Shown here piece by piece: positions 1 through 5,814 of a stretch of 9,124 bases of DNA. Within the stretch, counting starts at the first letter, position 1. Every line of letters begins with the position of its first letter. Source of the stretch: a bacterium (GTDB lineage: Bacteria > UBP6 > JAFGXH01); assembly GCA_027064085.1 (NCBI GenBank), contig JAMOQH010000112.1:1-9124 (forward strand). Reading direction: 5' to 3'. The notes beneath the pieces are model-generated. The model saw only the letters and a program-made list of their open reading frames with translations, was not told the DNA's origin and made no database searches. A program made the translations under genes and the position numbers.

Positions 1-398
1 GGAGTAGATTCAGGAATTTCAATATCAATTGAGCCTTCTGTGGTATCCTCTTCAGGAGTAGATTCAGGAATTTCAATATCAATTGAGCCTTCTGTGGTGT
101 CCTCTTCAGGAATAGATTCAGGAATTTCAATATCAATTGAGCCTTCTGTGGTGTCCTCTTCAGGAGTAGATTCAGGAATTTCAATATCAATTGAGCCTTC
201 TGTAGTATCCTCTTCAGGAGTAGATTCAGGAATTTCAATATCAATTGAGCCTTCTATGGTGTCCTCTTCAGGAGTAGATTCAGGAATTTCAATATCAATT
301 GAGCCTTCTGTGGTGTCCTCTTCAGGAGTAGATTCAGGAATTTCAATATCAATTGAGCCTTCTGTGGTGTCCTCTTCAGGAGTAGATTCAGGAATTTC
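1..398 (-). repeat. 54-bp coding tandem repeat, at least 7.4 copies, continuing past window edge
   Basis: Units start at 1, 55, 109, 163, 217, 271 and 325 on the plus strand, and a 20-bp partial copy at 379-398 ends where the similarity stops abruptly. The period of 54 bp is 18 codons, so the array stays in frame. On the coding strand each unit reads EIPESTPEEDTTEGSIDI, with seven acidic and no basic residues and two prolines, which suggests an extended, flexible acidic segment. Units 55-108, 271-324 and 325-378 are identical; the others differ by one or two bases. The near identity points to recent expansion by slippage or unequal recombination. Copy number may be unreliable in a short-read assembly. 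Confidence 0.97.
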
Positions 399-1664
399 TG
401 TTTTAAGCGCCACATCTTGTTCTTTTAACGATTTATTCATTATAACTTCAGAAATAGGATTATTTATAGTTGATGATTGTTTCTTATATAAAATATATTC
501 TTCTAAATATTTCTTTGAAAAATTAGATACTATCTCAAAAGAAGCAAAATCATCAACAGTAAAATCAATATTATTATTATCTATTATAAAGAGACCAATC
601 CAGCGTTCTTTTATAAAAATAGGAAAAAGTAAAATATTTTCAGGAAAAGAAATCGTATAAAATTTATTTAATTCATTATGAAACATATCCAACACTTTAT
701 TTATTTTTGCTCTATGGACTAAATAATACTTTTTATTTACATATATCTCATCTAAATAACTAATTTCATCAATAGGTAACTCTAAATTTATTTTAGATGT
801 TATCTTTCTATCCATAAATAGATATTTTACTAATTTTAAGTTAGCTCCAGCCTTTCCCCAAAAAGAAACTAATTTATATTTAGACACTAAAAATGATAAT
901 AATGTATCTATTATTAATTCTTTATCCTCTATTGAATGGGAAAGTTTTTTTTCTAATAATTCTAAATCATCAATTTCTTCATATACAACATCAAAGAAAA
1001 CATTCTTTTCTAAATTTTTAAAGCTATCAATGGTAATAGGTTTATCAACGATATCTTCTTTTATTTCTACTAAATCTTCAACATCAGATTTTATAGAAGT
1101 TGATATTTGCTCTAAATTATCACTTTCATTTTTATCTTCAATATTTTCTTCCATATCGTCTTCTTTAATTACTTTAAAATTAAGATAAGTATTAAGTTCT
1201 TCAATAAAATGTTCTTGAAATCTATCTTCTAACTCAGAAACTTTTAATCTTACTTTAAGGTTTTCAAATATAACTTCAGGAATCACATTATAATAAATAT
1301 TCATGTTAAATTCTTTTTTTATAAAATCTATGTTCTTTTCATTTATATCACTTTTTACAAAACAGTAAATATCATTTTCATTTTGAGAAATTGGTAAAAT
1401 ATTATATCTCATAACATTAGCAAGACCAAATTCTCTAATTAAGTGGAAATCAATTTCATAAATATCTTTTTTAAAAAAATTAGCATCATTTTTATAAGCA
1501 TTCTCCAAAACTTCAATGAGCTTTTCAAGTGAAAGAAATTTTAATTCATAAATTATTGTATCTAGTGTACCATCTTTTATAACTTGATGTCTTAATGTTT
1601 TTTTTACTTCTCTATGTGTAAGAATTTCATTATTAAGCAAATAAGAACTAAAAAGTGTAATCAT
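1..1664 (-). CDS. GspE/MshE N-terminal-like + GAF-like protein with acidic 18-residue repeats (partial, C-terminus off window)
   Basis: An uninterrupted minus-strand frame runs from ATG at 1664 to the left edge, giving 554 residues with no stop. The start is fixed by AGGAG at 1676-1680, 11 bases upstream. Residues about 1-150 resemble the N-terminal domain of type II secretion/type IV pilus ATPases (GspE-N/MshEN): a helical part, then IDFHLIREFGLANVMRYNILPI and an IYCFVKSDIN strand-helix segment. Residues 150-245 form an acidic linker. Residues about 246-395 look like a GAF domain, ending in ERWIGLFIIDNNNIDFTVDDF followed by a long helix. From residue 423 the protein is a repeat of EIPESTPEEDTTEGSIDI, at least seven copies. 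There is no Walker A motif in the visible part, so this is not a secretion ATPase unless one follows the repeats. The glycine/arginine pattern known for c-di-GMP binding in MshE is not evident, so I do not infer binding. The role is unknown; a cytoplasmic regulatory or scaffold protein is a guess. It is divergent from the kinase gene. Confidence 0.8.
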   Translation of the reverse strand, partial: MITLFSSYLLNNEILTHREVKKTLRHQVIKDGTLDTIIYELKFLSLEKLIEVLENAYKNDANFFKKDIYEIDFHLIREFGLANVMRYNILPISQNENDIYCFVKSDINEKNIDFIKKEFNMNIYYNVIPEVIFENLKVRLKVSELEDRFQEHFIEELNTYLNFKVIKEDDMEENIEDKNESDNLEQISTSIKSDVEDLVEIKEDIVDKPITIDSFKNLEKNVFFDVVYEEIDDLELLEKKLSHSIEDKELIIDTLLSFLVSKYKLVSFWGKAGANLKLVKYLFMDRKITSKINLELPIDEISYLDEIYVNKKYYLVHRAKINKVLDMFHNELNKFYTISFPENILLFPIFIKERWIGLFIIDNNNIDFTVDDFASFEIVSNFSKKYLEEYILYKKQSSTINNPISEVIMNKSLKEQDVALKTEIPESTPEEDTTEGSIDIEIPESTPEEDTTEGSIDIEIPESTPEEDTIEGSIDIEIPESTPEEDTTEGSIDIEIPESTPEEDTTEGSIDIEIPESIPEEDTTEGSIDIEIPESTPEEDTTEGSIDIEIPEST

Positions 1665-1675
1665 ATTTTCTAAAA

Positions 1676-1680
1676 CTCCT
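1676..1680 (-). promoter_or_regulatory. Ribosome binding site of the GspE-N/GAF gene
   Basis: The minus strand reads AGGAG followed by an 11-base A/T-rich spacer to the ATG at 1664-1662. This is the best Shine-Dalgarno near the 5' end of the long minus-strand frame and decides the start; the spacing is slightly long. Confidence 0.6.
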
Positions 1681-1694
1681 GAACAATGGAATAT

Positions 1695-1726
1695 ATTATA
1701 TTAACTAATTTATTCAATAAAGGCAA
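1695..1726 (-). promoter_or_regulatory. Candidate promoter for the leftward GspE-N/GAF gene
   Basis: On the minus strand a perfect TATAAT lies at 1700-1695, and a weak -35-like TTGCCT at 1726-1721 is 20 bases upstream, which is too far. Using the overlapping TAATAT at 1703-1698 gives a 17-base spacer. Such matches are common by chance in DNA this AT-rich, so this only marks the most likely initiation area. Confidence 0.25.
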
Positions 1727-1773
1727 TGTTTTTTTGATTTAGAGAAAAAATTTATAAAATTATATACTATATC

Positions 1774-1802
1774 TTGAAATAATGTTGATTTTCTGCTATT
1801 TT
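1774..1802 (+). promoter_or_regulatory. Candidate sigma70-type promoter of the rightward operon
   Basis: TTGAAA at 1774-1779 (five of six matches to TTGACA) is separated by 17 bases from TATTTT at 1797-1802 (four of six matches to TATAAT). Transcription would begin near 1809 and give a leader of about 55 nt before the ATG at 1864. A second TATACT at 1763-1768 has no -35 at a proper distance. The assignment is by motif and position only. Confidence 0.35.
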
Positions 1803-1811
1803 CTTACTTTA

Positions 1812-1849
1812 TTTAGTTACAGAAATTGTAGCTAAAAGTATTTTTAGTT
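1812..1849 (+). promoter_or_regulatory. Two mutually exclusive leader hairpins before the kinase gene
   Basis: Hairpin A pairs TTTAGTTACA (1812-1821) with TGTAGCTAAA (1827-1836) across a GAAAT loop: ten pairs including one T-G wobble. Hairpin B pairs CTAAAA (1832-1837) with TTTTAG (1842-1847) across a GTAT loop and can extend by two weaker pairs. Both need 1832-1836, so only one can form at a time. They end 6-8 bases before a GGGGG run at 1855-1859 that probably serves as ribosome binding site. The stems are AT-rich and short, so chance is a real possibility, and no known riboswitch class was recognised. Confidence 0.3.
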
Positions 1850-1863
1850 TATTTGGGGGCGAT

Positions 1864-2766
1864 ATGATAGTTGCAGTAGGCTCTATTGCTTATGATACAA
1901 TCAAAACTTGGATTGAGAAAAGATCTTATCTATTGGGTGGTTCCGCATCATACTTTTCTATTGCTGCTTCCAATTTTAGTAAAGTTGATATTGTTGCCGT
2001 TGTTGGTGAAGATTTTAAAAATAAAGACCTTGATTTATTTATCAATAAAAAAATTGGAATTGAAAATATAAAAAAGGAAAAAGGAAAAACTTTTCACTGG
2101 GAAGGAACTTACCCTCAAAATGGAGATGCCCAAACTCTAAAAACTGAATTAAATGTTTTTGAAAATTTTAATCCTAAAATTAACGATAATCTAAAAAATA
2201 AACCAATACTATTTTTAGGTAATATAGACCCAACTCTCCAATACAATGTTGTAGAACAAATGAATTCGCCTAAATGGGTAATATGCGATACAATGAATTA
2301 TTGGATAGAAAAGAAAAAAGATGATTTATTAAAAACCATGTCAAAAGTAGATATTTTAATAATAAATGAAACAGAAATCAAGATGCTTTCAGAAGATAAA
2401 AACTTATTAAGAGCTGTTAAAAAAATAAAAAATATGGGACCTAAAATAGTTTTAGTAAAATATGGAGCAAGAGGAGCCGCTTTATTCTATCAAGACAAAC
2501 ACTTTGTAATTCCAGCAACACCTGTTGATAAAGTAATTGACCCCACGGGTGCTGGTGATACATTTGCTGGAGGTTTTATTGGTTATTTTGCATCTGCGGT
2601 AAAAGACAATGAAGTAACTTTTGAGATATTAAAAAAAGCAACTGTTTACGGAAATATCATGGCATCTTTTACAATTGAGGGATTTGGACTTGATAATCTT
2701 AGAAAAATAGATAATAATATGATTAATGAAAGATTTAAGAGTTTTAAAGATTTAGTTAGCTTTTAA
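1864..2766 (+). CDS. PfkB/ribokinase-family carbohydrate kinase, substrate unknown
   Basis: This 300-residue protein has the usual length and motifs of the PfkB/ribokinase superfamily, which phosphorylates sugars or nucleosides with ATP in the cytoplasm. It opens with the IVAVGSIAYD strand and has the substrate-side glycine pair in LLGGSASYFS at residues 23-32. NETE at 168-171 lies in the metal/phosphate region. The second signature is DPTGAGDTFAGGF at 226-238, which carries the anion hole and the catalytic base Asp232. It matches, from memory, a subgroup in Myxococcota and several candidate phyla marked by 'GK(T/S)FxWxGxY' (here GKTFHWEGTY, 74-83) and 'CDTMNxWI' (141-147). The substrate of that subgroup is not known to me. 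The ATG follows a GGGGG run at 1855-1859. It is the first gene of a five-gene run, divergent from the GspE-N/GAF gene. Confidence 0.92.
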   Translation: MIVAVGSIAYDTIKTWIEKRSYLLGGSASYFSIAASNFSKVDIVAVVGEDFKNKDLDLFINKKIGIENIKKEKGKTFHWEGTYPQNGDAQTLKTELNVFENFNPKINDNLKNKPILFLGNIDPTLQYNVVEQMNSPKWVICDTMNYWIEKKKDDLLKTMSKVDILIINETEIKMLSEDKNLLRAVKKIKNMGPKIVLVKYGARGAALFYQDKHFVIPATPVDKVIDPTGAGDTFAGGFIGYFASAVKDNEVTFEILKKATVYGNIMASFTIEGFGLDNLRKIDNNMINERFKSFKDLVSF

Positions 2767-2787
2767 ATAAAATTTTAAATAAAATTT
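2764..2787 (+). repeat. Perfect 12-bp tandem duplication at the kinase stop codon
   Basis: TAAATAAAATTT occurs twice head to tail, at 2764-2775 and 2776-2787. The first copy begins with the stop codon of the kinase gene. A decayed third copy (ATAAATAGG) may follow and contains the ribosome binding site of the next gene. It is probably simple AT slippage in a 40-bp intergenic spacer. Confidence 0.8.
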
Positions 2788-2806
2788 ATAAATAGGAAAT
2801 ATAAGA

Positions 2807-3784
2807 ATGATTAAGCTTTTAATTTTTGTTTTTACAATTAATATTTTTGGATTATCTTCAACTATTGATAGTATTTTTAAAAAAGAAAACTCTCAGAACT
2901 CTATTAATATAGTCAAAAAAAATAAAAAAGTTAAATCATTAATTGGAACATGGATAACAGACTCCCACATAACAATTGAAATAATAAGAGAAGGAAAATA
3001 TTATATTGGGATAGTAAAATCTGACATTTATGATTCAACATCTACTTTCTTAAATGGTGAATCAATTTTAAGATTCAATAAGAATTTATTAGAAATAAAT
3101 AAAGGAAGACTAAAAATACTAAATGAAAATAAATCTCATAAAGAGTGGATAGATACAAATTTTAAAATATCTAAGGATACTATATTTGATGGTTATAATT
3201 TATATAAAAAAATTCTTGATTCAAATATTAGAATAAAAAAGAAAAGAATTAATAAAAAAAACATACAACTAAGAGTTCAAGCAACTAAACAATTAAAAAG
3301 TAGTGACTGGAAACAACGCTTAGAAGGAGTAAGTACTATTGTTGATTTAAATGATTATACAACAATACCACAGTTAACACCTCTTTTATTTGATCAAAAT
3401 GACTCAGTAAGAACAGCTACTTATTATTTATTAAAAAAATTTAATGAAGAAAATAGTATTGCTGGTTTATCACAACTTTTAAAAGATAGTAAAAAAATGT
3501 CAAATTCAAGAAAGAAAAGGATTAATAATGTATCCTTAGATGGAGTTTGGACAAATGATAATAATTCAATTCAAATATATTTAGGCACCGATAATGTTAT
3601 AACAATAACTAATAATGGTAAGCTTGAAAAGGGACTATATATTTCAGATGGTGAAGACCAATTAGCTGTACAACTAGATAATGATTCAGAGCAAATTATG
3701 CTTAGATACAAAATAAAAGGAAACATAATTTCTTTGAAGTCATCAAAATATAAAAATAAACTTTTATTAAAAAAATTAAAATAA
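2807..3784 (+). CDS. Predicted secreted protein: beta domain - HEAT-like repeats - beta domain, function unknown
   Basis: I do not recognise a named family. The 325 residues begin with MIKLLIFVFTINIFGLSSTI, a short charged-hydrophobic stretch that looks like a signal peptide or membrane anchor without a lipobox. A lysine-rich stretch is followed by LIGTWITDSHITIEIIREG (about 45-63), the beginning of a small beta-rich domain. Residues about 154-229 look like HEAT-type helical repeats, for example DWKQRLEGVSTIVDL and NDSVRTATYYLLKKF. A second beta-rich part begins LDGVWTNDNNSIQIYLG (244-260) and echoes the first 'G-x-W-x-x-(D/N)-x-x-I-x-I' pattern. A periplasmic or envelope-associated protein-interaction role is inference. 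An AGGAA site at 2794-2798 supports the start. It sits 40 bp after the kinase and 19 bp before greA, so it is probably co-transcribed. Composition is like its neighbours. Confidence 0.75.
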   Translation: MIKLLIFVFTINIFGLSSTIDSIFKKENSQNSINIVKKNKKVKSLIGTWITDSHITIEIIREGKYYIGIVKSDIYDSTSTFLNGESILRFNKNLLEINKGRLKILNENKSHKEWIDTNFKISKDTIFDGYNLYKKILDSNIRIKKKRINKKNIQLRVQATKQLKSSDWKQRLEGVSTIVDLNDYTTIPQLTPLLFDQNDSVRTATYYLLKKFNEENSIAGLSQLLKDSKKMSNSRKKRINNVSLDGVWTNDNNSIQIYLGTDNVITITNNGKLEKGLYISDGEDQLAVQLDNDSEQIMLRYKIKGNIISLKSSKYKNKLLLKKLK

Positions 3785-3803
3785 TATTAAATCAGGAGAA
3801 AAT

Positions 3804-4283
3804 ATGATTGAAAGATTTCCAATGACAAAAGAAGGTTATGAAGCATTATTAAAAAAAAGAAATACACTTAAGGATGATGTATTACCACAAATTTTAAAAG
3901 AAGTTCAAATTGCAAGAGAACATGGAGACTTATCAGAAAATGCTGAATATAAATTTGGTAAGGAAGCACAAAGAAACACAGAAAGAAAAATAGGCGAAAT
4001 TGCCTATAAATTAATTAACTCCGAAATAATTGATATTAAAACAATTCCGGAAGACGATGTTGTTATATTTGGTTCAACTGTTACTTTTATAAATAAAGAA
4101 ACAAATGAAACTATTAAATATAAAATCGTAGGTGAAGATGAAGCCGACTTAGAACAAGGAAAGATTTCTTACTTAGCTCCTGTTGCAAAAAATGCTATAG
4201 GCAAAGAACCTGGAGATATAATTAAAGTACCTACCACAAGTGGAGTTATTGAGTATGAAATAGATGAAGTTGAATATATTTAA
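3804..4283 (+). CDS. greA: Transcription elongation factor GreA
   Basis: GreA binds the secondary channel of RNA polymerase and stimulates cleavage of the RNA 3' end in backtracked complexes, restarting stalled transcription. The 159-residue length is standard. The N-terminal coiled coil holds the diagnostic tip sequence AREHGDLSENAEY (37-49), with acidic residues Asp42 and Glu45 that coordinate the catalytic magnesium. The FKBP-like C-terminal domain is seen from about residue 84 (VDD-like turn, FGSTVTFI) through GEDEADLEQGKISYLAPVAKNAIGK-type sequence and the terminal YEIDEVEYI. The start at MIERFPMTKEGYE matches the family and is preceded by AGGAG at 3794-3798 with a five-base spacer. The last 20 bp overlap the start of the RecQ-like gene in another frame, implying translational coupling. 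Confidence 0.97.
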   Translation: MIERFPMTKEGYEALLKKRNTLKDDVLPQILKEVQIAREHGDLSENAEYKFGKEAQRNTERKIGEIAYKLINSEIIDIKTIPEDDVVIFGSTVTFINKETNETIKYKIVGEDEADLEQGKISYLAPVAKNAIGKEPGDIIKVPTTSGVIEYEIDEVEYI

Positions 4284-5814
4284 TGCACAAAAACTTTTAA
4301 AGCAATATTTCAATTATGATGATTTTAGAGAAAATCAAAAATCAGTAATAAAAAATGTACTAAACACACAAGAAGATAGTCTTATTATTATGCCTACAGG
4401 TGGTGGAAAATCAATTCTATATACCATACCAGCATTACTTTATAATGGCCTAACTATCATAGTATCTCCACTAATTGCTTTAATGCAAGACCAAGTATTA
4501 AACTTGAAAACAAGAAGAATAAATGCGGAATACATCTCTTCGGAAGATAATAATTTTAATGAAATTAAAAGTAAAATTAAAGAAATAAAATTATTATTTA
4601 TTTCACCAGAAAGGTTTACAAATAAAACTTTTTTTTTATGGTTAAAAACTTTAGATATAGATTTCATAGCATTAGATGAAGCCCATACTTTTACCGAATA
4701 TGGGCTAAGCTTTAGAGCAAGTTATAGATTGTTTTTTGATAAATTAAATGAATTAAAAAAAAATAAGAATATTAAATTTATGGCACTTACAGCCACTGCA
4801 TCTGAGTTTATTTATAATGATTTAACAAGTAATTATAAGTTTAAAAGAATTTTTAAATTTAATAGCTTTAGGAATAACTTAAATATTAAAATTAATTTAT
4901 TTGAAACAGAAAAAGAAAAGGATTTAGTCTTATATTCTGTACTAAATGAAAAAAACACTAGTTTAATTTATACCATGACAAGAAGAAGTGCAGAAAAAAT
5001 TTATTATAGAAGTGGTGAAAAATTTAAGAAATTAAGATATTATCATGCAAAGCTACCTTCTAACATTAAAAAAGACATATTGAAAGGCTTTATTGATAAT
5101 AAAATCAAAATTATTGCATCAACAACTGCTTTTGGTATGGGAATTGATAAAAGTGATGTTAGATTTGTTTATCATAGTGAATTACCTAACTCTATAGAAG
5201 ATTATGCTCAACAAATAGGAAGAGCAGGACGAGATGGAAAATTATCTGATGTTATTATGTATCTTTCAAAAGAAAACATAGAAATAAGAAAAAATATTAT
5301 ATATAATAATAAAGAAAATCTTGAAATTGAGTTAAAAAAGTTAAAAAATGGTAAAATTACAGAAAATGAAAGTATTAAAAATATTTTTTTAATTAGAAAT
5401 TTAATAACTCCAATAGAATATCCTATTTTAGAGATAAATATACTTAGTGATTTAACATCATACCCATTTTTAATTAATTTATTAAAATTACTTAAAAATG
5501 AAAATAATATCAAAATAATATCTAAAAAACTAGATGTAGAACCATGGATAATAGAAGACAGCTTAAATTATCTTCAAAATAGAGGAAATATAGAGTATAA
5601 AATCAAAAAATACACTATAAATACATTTAACTATGAGGAAGAATTAAAATATTTGTACAAAGATGATGATATTAAAATTAAGAAATTTGAAGATATGATA
5701 GATTTTATAAATACTAAAGAGTGTAGGCATAAATGGCTAGCAAACTATTTTAATAATGAAATAGAAGATTGTAAAACCATTTGTGATAACTGCAGGAGAA
5801 AAAATGAAATATAA
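4264..5814 (+). CDS. RecQ-family ATP-dependent DNA helicase, short (RecS-like) form
   Basis: This superfamily 2 helicase (516 residues) should unwind DNA 3' to 5' in repair and recombination. Visible motifs are the Q-like FNYDDFRENQ (16-25), Walker A TGGGKS (45-50), VSPLIALMQDQV (67-78), DEAH (138-141), LTATAS (175-180), the helicase C motif FGMGIDKSDVRFVYH (290-304) and QIGRAGRDG (317-325). Four cysteines (487, 503, 507, 510) form the RecQ zinc-binding signature, but at the extreme C-terminus. A winged-helix-like segment (about 405-445) precedes the zinc site, and there is no HRDC domain. Canonical E. coli RecQ is about 610 residues with order helicase, zinc, winged helix, HRDC. The loop after DEAH is divergent (see findings). 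The first in-frame ATG lies inside greA and has no clear Shine-Dalgarno, so coupling to greA is likely. The 3' end overlaps maf by 11 bp. Confidence 0.93.
   Translation: MKLNIFNAQKLLKQYFNYDDFRENQKSVIKNVLNTQEDSLIIMPTGGGKSILYTIPALLYNGLTIIVSPLIALMQDQVLNLKTRRINAEYISSEDNNFNEIKSKIKEIKLLFISPERFTNKTFFLWLKTLDIDFIALDEAHTFTEYGLSFRASYRLFFDKLNELKKNKNIKFMALTATASEFIYNDLTSNYKFKRIFKFNSFRNNLNIKINLFETEKEKDLVLYSVLNEKNTSLIYTMTRRSAEKIYYRSGEKFKKLRYYHAKLPSNIKKDILKGFIDNKIKIIASTTAFGMGIDKSDVRFVYHSELPNSIEDYAQQIGRAGRDGKLSDVIMYLSKENIEIRKNIIYNNKENLEIELKKLKNGKITENESIKNIFLIRNLITPIEYPILEINILSDLTSYPFLINLLKLLKNENNIKIISKKLDVEPWIIEDSLNYLQNRGNIEYKIKKYTINTFNYEEELKYLYKDDDIKIKKFEDMIDFINTKECRHKWLANYFNNEIEDCKTICDNCRRKNEI
5794..5798 (+). 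promoter_or_regulatory. Ribosome binding site fixing the maf start
   Basis: AGGAG sits five bases before the ATG at 5804, inside the end of the recQ-like gene. A GTG at 5783 in the same frame would add seven residues (MITAGEK), but it has no such site and the added residues are not part of the Maf family N-terminus, so 5804 is the better start. Confidence 0.8.

Noticed and set aside
1-398. CRISPR array
   Set aside because: The repeats are directly contiguous without unique spacers, have an 18-codon period and are translated.
40-660. Plus-strand 206-residue open frame with repeats reading VVSSSGVDSGISISIEPS
   Set aside because: It is antisense to the minus-strand repeat array. The 54-bp period keeps any stop-free frame open on both strands. 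The minus frame extends far beyond, has a ribosome binding site and carries recognisable domains.
1886-2071. Short plus-strand frame inside the kinase gene
   Set aside because: Lies in another frame of a gene with complete PfkB motifs and has no ribosome binding site or family features.
4629-4637. Run of nine T in the helicase gene as a possible phase-variable tract
   Set aside because: Runs of this length are expected in DNA this AT-rich, and the gene is in frame with no sign of a contingency locus.
4440-4667. Minus-strand open frame within the helicase gene
   Set aside because: Antisense shadow of conserved helicase motifs; no independent evidence.
5208-5513. Minus-strand open frame with hydrophobic sequence
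   Set aside because: Antisense to the conserved helicase C-terminal motifs; its hydrophobicity follows from Lys/Asn-rich coding on the other strand.
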